NCBI GenBank assembly: GCA_963809795.1 | Contig: CAWELN010000001.1 | Coordinates: 1 to 37,809, forward strand | Direction: 5' to 3' | Origin: DASUAS01 sp963809795 | GTDB taxonomy: Bacteria; Actinomycetota; Acidimicrobiia; IMCC26256; DASPTH01 | DNA: 37,809 bases | Part shown: positions 1 to 7,095 of the stretch, in pieces | How the letters are laid out: the number at the start of each line of letters is the position of its first letter | Position numbering within the stretch: position 1 is the stretch's first letter | The notes under the pieces: model-generated | Databases searched by the model: none | Told to the model about the DNA's origin: nothing | The model's input: the letters and a program-made list of their open reading frames with translations, nothing else | Program-made: the position numbers and the translations under genes

Positions 1-22
1 TCGACTGCCGCACCCTCCTGAT

Positions 23-754
23 ATGTTCAGGCATTCGCCTCCATCTCTCAGGTTCGACTGGCCCGTGAACGGGATTCCACCCTTCGACCTTGACGTGGTC
101 GACCGCCTCCTGACCACGACGAAGGCCGTGCGCCGTCGTCTGGACCTCGACCGGCCGGTCCCGCGCGAGGTGATCGTCGAGTGTCTGCGCTTGGCGTCGT
201 ACGCGCCGAACGCTTCGAACTCGCAGGACTGGCGCTGGATCGTGGTGGACGATCCGGACCAGCGCCGGCGGGTGGGTGAGCAATACCGCAAAGAGGTCGA
301 GTGGCGATGTACGAAGATGCTCGCCTCGAAGGAGTCGGCCGGCGACGAAGCCGGCGCTCGGATCACCCGCTCCGTCCTCTACCTCGCGCAACGGATGGCC
401 GACGTGCCAGTCCTGGTGATCCCCTGCTACGACATCGACGCCGCCGCCGACCGATACGGCCGCTTGCTCGGCGCCGAGCGCGCGCCAGCGGAGATGACGC
501 CGGCGATGTTCGCCTCGATCCTGCCCGCGGTCTGGAGCTTCCAACTCGCGCTCCGAAGCCGTGGCCTCGGATCGACCCTCACGACCGCCCACCAGGAGGA
601 CCAGCCCGCGATGGCCCAGATCCTCGGTATCCCCGACGGTTGGTACCAGGTCGCGCTGATCCCGTGCGCCTACACAACCGGCGGTGACTTCCGTCCCTCG
701 CGCCGCGACCCGGTGGCGGACACCGTGATCTGGAACCGGTTCGGAGCCCCATGA
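23..754 (+). CDS. nitroreductase family flavoprotein
   Basis: A 243-residue protein of the FMN-dependent nitroreductase fold, which reduces substrates such as nitro compounds, quinones or enones with NAD(P)H. Visible family traits are the N-terminal helix with a basic patch (KAVRRRLDLDRPVP, about residues 32-45), the FMN-contacting segment LASYAPNASNSQDWRW (residues about 57-72), and a C-terminal region with a Gly-rich turn (SRGLGSTLT) followed by the last strand. The length is usual for the family. ATG at 23 is the first start in the window; the GTG at 65 would trim only the N-terminus, and no clear ribosome-binding site separates them. Its stop overlaps the start of the luciferase-like gene (ATGA), so the two are probably translated together. 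The substrate cannot be read from sequence. Confidence 0.85.
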   Translation: MFRHSPPSLRFDWPVNGIPPFDLDVVDRLLTTTKAVRRRLDLDRPVPREVIVECLRLASYAPNASNSQDWRWIVVDDPDQRRRVGEQYRKEVEWRCTKMLASKESAGDEAGARITRSVLYLAQRMADVPVLVIPCYDIDAAADRYGRLLGAERAPAEMTPAMFASILPAVWSFQLALRSRGLGSTLTTAHQEDQPAMAQILGIPDGWYQVALIPCAYTTGGDFRPSRRDPVADTVIWNRFGAP

Positions 755-1773
755 CCGCCGAGCCCGTGCAGTTCGGGACCGGCACGACCGTCAGGGACTT
801 CTCGTCGTACGTCGAGTGGCTGGACGTCGCCGAGGGCGCCGGGTTCGACCTCTTGACGACGGGCGACTCGCAGTCGCTCTGGGCCGACCCGTTCGTGAGT
901 TTGACCGTGGCCGCCCAACAGACGACACGTCCGCGGCTCGGCCTCACGGTCTCGAACCCCCGCACCCGCCACCCGGCGGTGGTGGCCAGCAGCTTGGTGG
1001 CGCTCCAGCAGCTCTCCGACGGTCGCATGGTGTACGGGTTCAGCAGCGGCGACAGTGCCCTGCGCAACATCGGCGTTGCTCCGGCGTCGGTCACGGAGAT
1101 GGACGAGTTCGGCCAGGCCGTGAAAGGTCTCTGTGCCGGCGACACCGTCGTCTATCGCGGGCATGAGCTCGTCCTTCGGTGGGGTCGCCATCCGACGCCG
1201 ATCTGGATGGCGGCAGAAGGGCCGCGCACGCAGCACCTCGCAGGCCAGATCGCCGACGGGGTCGTGCTGTCCAACGCGCTCGATCCCGAGGTGCTGGCGC
1301 TCGCCCGGCAGCACATCACCGAAGGTGCGGCGTCGGTCGGTCGCTCGATCGACGACATCGAGATCTGGTGCATGGCCGCAATGTGCCCTGCGACGACGGA
1401 AGAGGAGGGCATCACGAAGCTCCGATTCCTCTTGGCCGGGACCGCCAACCACGTCTACCGGTTCCACACCGACGGCAAGGCACTGCCCGAGGAGTACCGC
1501 GATCGCATCACCGAGCTGCAACGGCGCTACGACTCGACGGCGCACGCCACGCCCGAGCGAGCGGAAGCGAACGCCCAGCTCGTCGAGGAACTCGGCCTGG
1601 TGGAGTTCCTCGCTCGACGCTCTGTGATCGCCGGACCCGTCGAGCGCCGCATCGAGCGCATCCGCGAGTGCGTCGCGGCCGGAGCCACCAACCTCATCTT
1701 GAGCCAGTTCGTCGACGATCAACTCGGGTGCATGCGCGAGTTCGCCGACGAGATCAAGCCGGTGTTCTCATGA
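751..1773 (+). CDS. LLM-class (luciferase-like) flavin/F420-dependent oxidoreductase
   Basis: A 340-residue TIM-barrel protein of the luciferase-like monooxygenase superfamily, in actinobacteria usually F420- or FMN-dependent. Seen: the early strand VQFGTGTTVRDFSSYVEWLD, the segment LTVAAQQTTRPRLGLTVSNPRTRHPAV (about residues 51-77) with the family's Thr/Arg/His pattern, a phosphate-binding stretch around FSSGDSALRNIG, and PIWMAAEGPRTQHLAGQIADGVVL in the C-terminal half, which matches the cofactor-pocket GP-x-(6-8)-A-D-G pattern of this family. The start overlaps the nitroreductase stop by four bases (ATGA), implying one operon. F420 rather than FMN is an inference from the actinobacterial setting. 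The substrate is unknown; methylenetetrahydromethanopterin-reductase-like is the usual database label. Confidence 0.87.
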   Translation: MTAEPVQFGTGTTVRDFSSYVEWLDVAEGAGFDLLTTGDSQSLWADPFVSLTVAAQQTTRPRLGLTVSNPRTRHPAVVASSLVALQQLSDGRMVYGFSSGDSALRNIGVAPASVTEMDEFGQAVKGLCAGDTVVYRGHELVLRWGRHPTPIWMAAEGPRTQHLAGQIADGVVLSNALDPEVLALARQHITEGAASVGRSIDDIEIWCMAAMCPATTEEEGITKLRFLLAGTANHVYRFHTDGKALPEEYRDRITELQRRYDSTAHATPERAEANAQLVEELGLVEFLARRSVIAGPVERRIERIRECVAAGATNLILSQFVDDQLGCMREFADEIKPVFS

Positions 1774-1821
1774 CCACACCGAGCGCTCGAGTGTTCGACT
1801 GCTCCCGATACCGCGTGCGCG

Positions 1822-2358
1822 TCAGAGCCAGCTGATGCGAGCCTCGGTGACATCTCGTTCGGGAACGCGAGCGAGGCGGCCCTCGTGCACGAGGTCGAGC
1901 TGACGGCGAACGCAGTCGACGATGTCCGAGGCCGCAGCACTGATCGCTTCGGCGTCGTCGGTGCCGAGTGCGGAGGGTTTGATACGGGCGTCGACGAGCA
2001 CCGAGCGCACATCGCGGAGCCGATCCCCAAGCCACTCCAGCGGGTCGGTGCTCAGCGCGGGGACGAAGACCCGCTCGCTCGGCTCCCAGCCCGCGAATCG
2101 CGGGTGGTGGTGCGTCCGATCGAATGTCCCCACCGGCCCTGCTGCCGTCTCCAGCAGATCGACTCGCCACATCGGTGCGCCGATGGTGATCGGCCTGGCG
2201 GAATAGATCGAACCTTGGAGGTCACCGGCTTCGATTCGGCGAAGTTCGATCCGGACGCCACGCTCGGCGCCCTCCTGGCCGGGCCTCGGATTCGGATCGA
2301 CGAAGTAGAGGTCGCCCAGGACGACGGCAACGTGCTCGAAGGCGAACATGTTGAGCAT
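1822..2358 (-). CDS. hypothetical protein, about 178 residues
   Basis: I do not recognise this protein. Coding potential is supported by strong third-position GC and a coherent hydrophobic/charged pattern; reading frames on the other strand here look like shadows. The N-terminus MLNMFAFEHVAVVLGDLYFVDPNP is followed by alternating strand-like stretches (IELRRIE, APMWRVDLLET) and a mid-protein HHHPRFAGWEPSERVF motif around residues 80-95 that is typical of proteins annotated only as conserved hypothetical in soil actinobacteria. The C-terminus is helical and acidic. No signal peptide or membrane segment. Start is uncertain: ATG at 2358, GTG at 2364 or ATG at 2349 are all in frame and none has a good ribosome-binding site. 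It lies between two oxidoreductase genes on the other strand, so is its own unit. Confidence 0.6.
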   Translation of the reverse strand: MLNMFAFEHVAVVLGDLYFVDPNPRPGQEGAERGVRIELRRIEAGDLQGSIYSARPITIGAPMWRVDLLETAAGPVGTFDRTHHHPRFAGWEPSERVFVPALSTDPLEWLGDRLRDVRSVLVDARIKPSALGTDDAEAISAAASDIVDCVRRQLDLVHEGRLARVPERDVTEARISWL

Positions 2359-2594
2359 GAACACGACGCTAGCGCTCTGAAGTCGGCGTCCACCTTGACC
2401 GTGCGTGCATCAGCGGGGCTGATGGCGTGGCGCGACGGACCCCACGACTGGAGCACTCACGGCACTCGGGCCGGCGCACTGGCGGACTCGCTGCTACCCA
2501 GCCTGACCTGCGATGTCCCAATGTTTCGGAACGCGAGCGGCCTGCTGAGGAAGACTCCGCGCTGGTCGGATCATCGGATCAGAGGCGGATCACC

Positions 2595-3206
2595 ATGGAC
2601 CACAGCGCGCTGTCAATGTCATTGGGCGAGGCGATCTTCTCCCAGCGGGCGATCCGACGGTTCAAGCCCGACGCGATCGCGCTCGAGGACGTTCACCTCA
2701 TGCTCGAGGCGGCGGTCAAGGCACCGAACGGCGGTAACCAACAGATCGCGCGGTTTCTCGTGGTGACCGATCGCGAGACCAAGCGGGAGTTCGGCGCGCT
2801 CTACCACGAGGCATGGTGGGCGAAGCGTCGTGACGAGGGGTACCAGCGCCGGGAAGACCTCCCACCCCACTATCACTCGGCGGCCGGACTTGCCGACGCG
2901 ATGACCGACGTGCCCTGCATCGTGTTCGCGTTCGCGCTGCACAACGGCCCTGCGAACTGCGTCATCCCGGCCGTGCAGAACCTGATGCTCGCGGCGCGCG
3001 CGATGGGAATCGGCTCAGTGCCGACGACGCTCCACCCGTCGGTCATGGACCGCTTCCATGAGATGTTCGCCATACCGGACGACGTCGGCTTCCACTTCTG
3101 TGTACCGCTCGGCTATCCGCAGGGCAACTTCGGCCCGACCACGCGCAAGCCGACCTCCGAGACGACCTACCTCGACCGCTGGGGCGCTCCCGTTCCGTGG
3201 GAGTGA
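2595..3206 (+). CDS. nitroreductase family protein
   Basis: A 203-residue nitroreductase-fold flavoprotein distinct from the one at the window start. Seen: SLGEAIFSQRAIRRFKPDAI near the N-terminus (the Arg pair that contacts the FMN phosphate), AVKAPNGGNQQIARFLVV (FMN/ring-facing loop, about residues 41-58), and AARAMGIGSVPTT in the C-terminal half, the usual Gly turn lining the second FMN phosphate contact. The frame is open for 168 bases upstream, but homology begins only at ATG 2595, preceded by GAGGCGGATCACC, a usable ribosome-binding site. FMN binding at a dimer interface follows from the family; the substrate is unknown. It is not coupled to its neighbours. Confidence 0.87.
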   Translation: MDHSALSMSLGEAIFSQRAIRRFKPDAIALEDVHLMLEAAVKAPNGGNQQIARFLVVTDRETKREFGALYHEAWWAKRRDEGYQRREDLPPHYHSAAGLADAMTDVPCIVFAFALHNGPANCVIPAVQNLMLAARAMGIGSVPTTLHPSVMDRFHEMFAIPDDVGFHFCVPLGYPQGNFGPTTRKPTSETTYLDRWGAPVPWE

Positions 3207-3312
3207 GGTATTCGCGGGGCATGCTTGAAGTCGCCTTCACTCAACACGTCCGACTCATACAGGCCCTGGGGCTGCCTGAGCAGCAGAATCGATTGCTCCT
3301 CAGCGTGTCGCA

Positions 3313-3840
3313 CTAGAACGACACGCCGCCGGTGCCCGCGTTGCTGCCGCCACTCTTCTTCTTGGGAACTTTGACCGTGGGGGCGTGCCACGTGGCGCCG
3401 GAGCTCGTCAACCCCTGACCGTTCGCCTGGTGCGGCTTGTCGGTCGAGAACAGGAACAGGGGGAAGCCGTTCTCGGTGACCTGGGTCCCTCCGGCCACCA
3501 CGCCTAGCCCCTTGACGCCTTTCCCCGCAGTCGGCTTCGATCCCGGCTGAACGGTCAGCGGCACGAATCCCATGGTCAGGCACGCGCCCGTGCACTCCAC
3601 CGACTGGTGGTTGTTCACGAGCGTGTAGAGCGTGTGGTTGTTCGAATCCACGAGGACGGTGCCGATGCCGTTCACCCTGCCAACGGACACCGTCGGCTGC
3701 GACTTCGCCGCCGCGGTGCCCGACAGCCCGGCGGTCCCGAGCGCGAGCAGGACCAAGACCGCACAGGTGGCGGCGGCCGACCGCGCCGGCCGCCCGCGCG
3801 TCACGTCGCGAGTAGGAACAGGAGCAGTTGCTCGCCTCAT
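3313..3840 (-). CDS. secreted protein with Lipoprotein_15 (YxFxxD-type) repeats
   Basis: A 175-residue exported protein. Residues 1-47 form a signal peptide with a basic n-region (MRRATAPVPTRD...), a hydrophobic core (AATCAVLVLLALGTAGLSG) and an AAA-K cleavage region; there is no lipobox Cys. The mature part carries two copies of the 'secreted repeat of unknown function' family (PF03640): TLYTLVNNHQSVECTGACLT, with its paired Cys, and PLFLFSTDKPHQANGQGL. The tail KVPKKKSGGSNAGTGGVSF is low complexity and could be cell-wall facing. ATG 3840 has GGAGGG at a good distance; the same frame stays open far upstream, but that part has no protein-like character. Function of the repeat family is unknown; it is often found beside redox or envelope genes. 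Confidence 0.82.
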   Translation of the reverse strand: MRRATAPVPTRDVTRGRPARSAAATCAVLVLLALGTAGLSGTAAAKSQPTVSVGRVNGIGTVLVDSNNHTLYTLVNNHQSVECTGACLTMGFVPLTVQPGSKPTAGKGVKGLGVVAGGTQVTENGFPLFLFSTDKPHQANGQGLTSSGATWHAPTVKVPKKKSGGSNAGTGGVSF

Positions 3841-4634
3841 GGTGCGCCCTCCAGCATCCAAGATCGCGAACTTGTTTTCTCGTCCGCTGTTCCCTCGCCT
3901 CAGCCCCGACAAACGTCGGTCTTCGGCCACGTTCCGTGACATTCGACTCGCCTCGCCGAACGGGGCCGGGGCGCGCCAGCTGCCGCGTTCGCACGCCAGG
4001 ACTGGACCTCTCGCTCTTGCGTTCCTGGAAGTCCTCCGAGCCCAGACGTGGCAGCGCCGACCACGGTCCGCGATCGTCGCCACATTGCAGACGATGACGA
4101 GACCGGATCTGGTCATGACAGTGCGAGGTGAGCAGATCGACAGGCCGTGGTCAGGCGGTCGCCGGAGTCCGCGAGCGAGAGCGTGTTGTTGTCGATCACA
4201 ACTTCGCGTTTGACGAGAGGCTTTGAACGTGGGCGGGTGGTGTAGCGAAAACCATGTGCATGTCGCGGCTCGCGACGAGTGACGCGCAGCCGTCGCGAAT
4301 GCCTGCACATGGCTGCGGTGGCAGGAGCTGATCGTCATCTCGATTGGAGCTACCAGCAAGTCCCGGTTGCGGTTGCCAGGGATCGCCGAATGCGTGCTGG
4401 CGGCAATGACGGCCACGCCCAAGGGTGCGACGCTCGATGTACGGCTCACGCATCCGGAGGTGGAAGCGATGAACTCGATCCGAGACCGCCGAGTGGGCTC
4501 GGTCGGCGATTGCGTCGATCTCGCTGTCGATGACAGAACGAGGATCGATGATGGGCAGCTCGTGCCGGTGCGCTGCCTCTGGCTGACGGTGCGCGCTCTG
4601 CTCGCCGATCCTGTCGCGTGAGGTATCCCTTGCG
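3841..4634. other. gene-poor interval with one weak open frame
   Basis: Nearly 800 bases separate the start of the secreted repeat protein (reading leftward) from the next rightward gene. The left part must hold the promoter of the leftward gene. All long frames between about 3860 and 4280 lack the third-position bias of real genes here, and base composition is less GC-biased (for example the run TTGTTTTCTCG near 3870). The right third contains a plus-strand open frame, listed separately. I found no tRNA, no insertion-sequence ends and no strong inverted repeat. Confidence 0.5.
4367..4621 (+). CDS. possible small or remnant gene, unrecognised
   Basis: An open frame runs from 4283 to the TGA at 4619-4621; the only plausible starts are TTG 4367 and ATG 4406. 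The C-terminal 70 residues (ATPKGATLDVRLTHPEVEAM, then DRRVGSVGDCVDLAVDD and VPVRCLWLTVRALLADP) look protein-like and have G/C third positions in most codons. It ends 13 bases before the ATG of the next gene on the same strand. I do not recognise the sequence. It may be a short intact gene, a 5'-truncated remnant, or chance. No ribosome-binding site supports either start. Confidence 0.25.
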   Translation: MRLPGIAECVLAAMTATPKGATLDVRLTHPEVEAMNSIRDRRVGSVGDCVDLAVDDRTRIDDGQLVPVRCLWLTVRALLADPVA

Positions 4635-5291
4635 ATGACTCCTCGACCCTCTGCTCGGATGCCTGGCCGTCAGGTATGGCCGGGGAGTGCGCTCGGACGA
4701 TGGTCGGGTGGACTCGCGGTGGTCGCCATCCTGGTGGGGGTGCCGGTCGCGGTGCTCCGAGCCGGGGACGGTGCGTCGCCGCCGGGATCGGAGGCGCTCG
4801 CCGCACTGACGCCTGCCGCCGCCCCGACGGGCTGGAGCCGCCTCGAGGTTCCGCTCCCCCACGGTGTGGCGACGATTGGCGTCCCGCCGCCGCCATTCGC
4901 ACCACTCGCGGGGGACCCGGGCACTGCCTCGGCCGCGGTACAGGACGCGACCGGCCTGATTCATGCGTACCTGAACGTCACCCCCCGACAAGGCGACGAA
5001 CGACTGCGCGACTTCGCGACGTTCCGCGTCCATTTCCTCGCTGGCGAGCAGGACCAGTCCGTCCACCGAGAAGGCGCGGCCGAGGGCTCGGCGCTCCATG
5101 GCGGTCATCGGTCGTGCGTGCTCGATAGCTACGTGACCCGAATCGGCCACCACCACTACCGGGAGCTCGCGTGCTTCGTGGTCGGAGATCGGGGAGGCGC
5201 GGCCGTGGTTGTCGCCGCGGCAGCCAGTGCGGATTGGGACCACTTCGAGCCACAGCTTCGACGAGCCGTTGCCTCGTTCGCGATCTCATGA
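4635..5291 (+). CDS. membrane-anchored exported protein, unrecognised
   Basis: A 218-residue protein with one N-terminal membrane segment (GGLAVVAILVGVPVAVL, residues about 26-42) after a basic stretch, so it is a signal-anchor or secreted protein. The exported part begins with an Ala/Pro-rich linker and continues as an alternating strand/helix domain: WSRLEVPLPHGVATIGVPPPPF, then a helix LRDFATFRVHFLAGEQ and HHHYRELACFVVGDRGGAAVVVAAA, ending in HFEPQLRRAVASF. This order resembles the PsbP/Mog1-like fold seen in many small secreted actinobacterial proteins, but that is inference. Two Cys (RSCVLDS and LACFVV) could form a disulfide outside the cell. It is followed after 91 bases by a small membrane protein on the same strand. 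Confidence 0.65.
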   Translation: MTPRPSARMPGRQVWPGSALGRWSGGLAVVAILVGVPVAVLRAGDGASPPGSEALAALTPAAAPTGWSRLEVPLPHGVATIGVPPPPFAPLAGDPGTASAAVQDATGLIHAYLNVTPRQGDERLRDFATFRVHFLAGEQDQSVHREGAAEGSALHGGHRSCVLDSYVTRIGHHHYRELACFVVGDRGGAAVVVAAAASADWDHFEPQLRRAVASFAIS

Positions 5292-5382
5292 CTGAGATGG
5301 CACGCCATCGCGGACGACCAATCCCTTCCCGACGGTTGCTCGTCGACCCGACGAAACAACGAACGCGCGATGAGGAGCACCC

Positions 5383-5880
5383 ATGAGCTCGAGTACATGG
5401 TTGGCGCCCGATCCCGATCGCACCGGCGGCAGTGTGGCGACTCGGTCCCGTCGTGGCCTTCGTAGGTTGGCGGTAGTCATGCTCGCTGCACCGACCGGCT
5501 CTCCGCCGCGGCGCGTCGCAGCGCATGCGGCGCTGTCGGCAGGCGCGGTGGCGCTGGCGTCGTCGGGTCTCGTGCATCTCTACCTGTGGGCAGACGGGTA
5601 CCGGAACGTGGCCACCATTGGTCCGTTGTTCTTGGCGCAAGGACTCGCGGGACTGGTCCTCGCCGTCTCCCTCGTCGCCTATCCGCGGACCTTCACGGCC
5701 GCCCTCGGCGCCACCTACCTGCTCGCCAGCATCGCCGCGTTGGCGCTCAGCGCCACGCGCGGCTTCTTCGGCTTCATGGACAAGCTCGACGCGCCATGGG
5801 CGACACCGGCGCTCGTCATCGAATCGGCTGGTGCCGTCTTGCTGATCCTCGGCGGTGCGCTCGCGGTCCGTCGGCGCTGA
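5383..5880 (+). CDS. small polytopic membrane protein
   Basis: A 165-residue protein with four likely transmembrane helices: AAHAALSAGAVALASSGLVHLYL, IGPLFLAQGLAGLVLAVSLVAY, FTAALGATYLLASIAALALSAT and ALVIESAGAVLLILGGALAV. The central motif SGLVHLYLWADGYRNVATIGPLFLAQ is typical of four-helix proteins of unknown role in actinobacteria; the His in the first helix could bind heme or metal, which is only a suggestion. The C-terminus VRRR is cytosolic by the positive-inside rule. ATG 5383 has GAGGAG six bases upstream; ATG 5479 would remove only a disordered basic N-terminus. It shares direction with the neighbouring envelope genes. Confidence 0.7.
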   Translation: MSSSTWLAPDPDRTGGSVATRSRRGLRRLAVVMLAAPTGSPPRRVAAHAALSAGAVALASSGLVHLYLWADGYRNVATIGPLFLAQGLAGLVLAVSLVAYPRTFTAALGATYLLASIAALALSATRGFFGFMDKLDAPWATPALVIESAGAVLLILGGALAVRRR

Positions 5881-5922
5881 GCACGAGCGCGCAATCGAGG
5901 GAACTCCCCGAAAGGAACGACG

Positions 5923-6276
5923 ATGAGCCGAACCCGTCTCCTGTTCACGATCCTGTCCACCGCCGCGCTTGCGATCATCGCTGTCGTCGTCGTCGTCACC
6001 ACGTCTCCAGCATCGACGAGTGTCGGCAAAGCAGCTCGGCACCCCACGTCATCGCGAACGGCGCCGCCGCCGAGCACCATCACACCGCCGCCGCCGAGCA
6101 CCATCACACCGCCGCCGCCGAGCACCATGACGCCGCCGCCGCCGCCGACGCAACCGCCGCCGCCGCCGCCGACCGCAGCGCCCGCTCCCCCGACGAACCC
6201 ACCGCCGCCGCCATTCGGGAACGACAACGACGCCGACAACAACGGTGGACCCGATGACGGAGACGGCAACAAATGA
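5923..6276 (+). CDS. proline-rich secreted or anchored protein
   Basis: A 117-residue protein: basic start, hydrophobic helix LLFTILSTAALAIIAVVVVV (residues 6-25), then a Pro/Thr/Ser stalk and a Gly/Asp/Asn-rich acidic tail (FGNDNDADNNGGPDDGDGNK). The stalk contains three near-identical units PPPPSTITP encoded by a 24-bp tandem repeat, then runs of Pro. A good ribosome-binding site (AAAGGA) precedes ATG 5923. The composition suggests a wall-spanning spacer exposing a short acidic, possibly Ca-binding tail, an inference from composition alone. Such genes are easily generated by repeat expansion; coding is supported by the hydrophobic helix and the ribosome-binding site. Confidence 0.6.
   Translation: MSRTRLLFTILSTAALAIIAVVVVVTTSPASTSVGKAARHPTSSRTAPPPSTITPPPPSTITPPPPSTMTPPPPPTQPPPPPPTAAPAPPTNPPPPPFGNDNDADNNGGPDDGDGNK
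6061..6132 (+). repeat. 24-bp tandem repeat, three copies
   Basis: Three head-to-tail copies of a 24-bp unit built around GAGCACCATCACA, with the conserved GAGC at 6072, 6096 and 6120. The third copy changes ATC to ATG. Because 24 is a multiple of three, copy-number change would lengthen or shorten the Pro-rich stalk without breaking the frame. Flanking CCG-rich sequence is also repetitive. Confidence 0.85.
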
Positions 6277-6468
6277 ACGACGCGGCCGCGGCTGAGGCGC
6301 TCGCGCATCCCACATAGTGCCCTGAGCGGACACCGAGGCTTGTTGCAAGAGATACCTGCAGGATGGGTATGACTCCAACGGTGGGGGTGGATCCGAAGCC
6401 GATTTCGTCGATGGGACGCGCTGACAGGCCCGCGATGAGTTTCGAGCAGGGGTGGAGTCTCAAGAACC

Positions 6469-6999
6469 ATGAAAACAACCAACCTTGGTGAGGCCGATGG
6501 GCTGCCGACGATCGAGTGGTCCCAAGTCGAAACGCAGCTCGCCGACCTCCTGACGCACGACGACCCGCGCTCGCCGAACCGTCCGACGTTCTGGCTGACG
6601 ACCCTGAACGCCGACGGAAGCCCGCACGTGACGAGTGTGGGCGCGCTTTGGCACGCGGGCTCATGCTGGTTCCAGACCGGCGAACGCACCCGCAAGGCGA
6701 AGAACGTTGCACGCGACCCGCGCTGCACGGTCAGTGTCGCCACGAAGGGCTTCGACGTGATGGTTTCCGGCGAGGCCCGGCGCGTGACCGACCCGAAGAT
6801 CGTGGCCGAGATCGCAGCGTTGTGGGCGAAGGGCGGATGGCCCGCGCAGCCCGACGACTCGGGAACCGGCATCACCGCGCCGTTCAACGCGCCGACGCTC
6901 GGTCCGCCGCCGTGGTTCCTCTACGAAGTCAAGCCGCGCACCGCGACCGCAGTCGGTACCGCCGAAGACACACCAGGTTCAACACGTTGGCGGTTCTGA
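6469..6999 (+). CDS. pyridoxamine 5'-phosphate oxidase-like flavin-binding protein
   Basis: A 176-residue split-barrel protein of the PNPOx/FDOR superfamily, which binds FMN or F420 and acts in redox reactions or cofactor storage. Seen: TFWLTTLNADGSPHVTSVGALWHAGSCWFQTGERTRKAKNVARDPRCTVSVA (residues about 41-92), the family's first half-barrel with the basic RKAKN segment that contacts cofactor phosphate, then GFDVMVSGEARRVTDP. The C-terminal PPPWFLYEVKPRTATAV strand closes the barrel. The overall form resembles actinobacterial F420-dependent members, but FMN cannot be excluded. The upstream 190 bases hold no convincing gene. Confidence 0.85.
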   Translation: MKTTNLGEADGLPTIEWSQVETQLADLLTHDDPRSPNRPTFWLTTLNADGSPHVTSVGALWHAGSCWFQTGERTRKAKNVARDPRCTVSVATKGFDVMVSGEARRVTDPKIVAEIAALWAKGGWPAQPDDSGTGITAPFNAPTLGPPPWFLYEVKPRTATAVGTAEDTPGSTRWRF

Positions 7000-7095
7000 A
7001 GGTCAGCGCGACCGCGCTGGTCCTCGTTGCTTCTTCGCAGGCAGGTACTCGCTCGCGAATCGACGTCCGGCGGCGGTGGCTGTCAGCATCTGTCG

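Noticed and set aside
3841..4905. N-terminal extension of the secreted repeat protein up to 4905
   Set aside because: The extension is Ser/Arg/Pro-rich and precedes a clear signal peptide and ribosome-binding site at 3840; it is read-through of a chance open frame.
6277..6468. Short gene starting at 6363
   Set aside because: A 42-codon frame with good codons overlaps the start of the PNPOx-like gene, but has no ribosome-binding site and no recognisable product.
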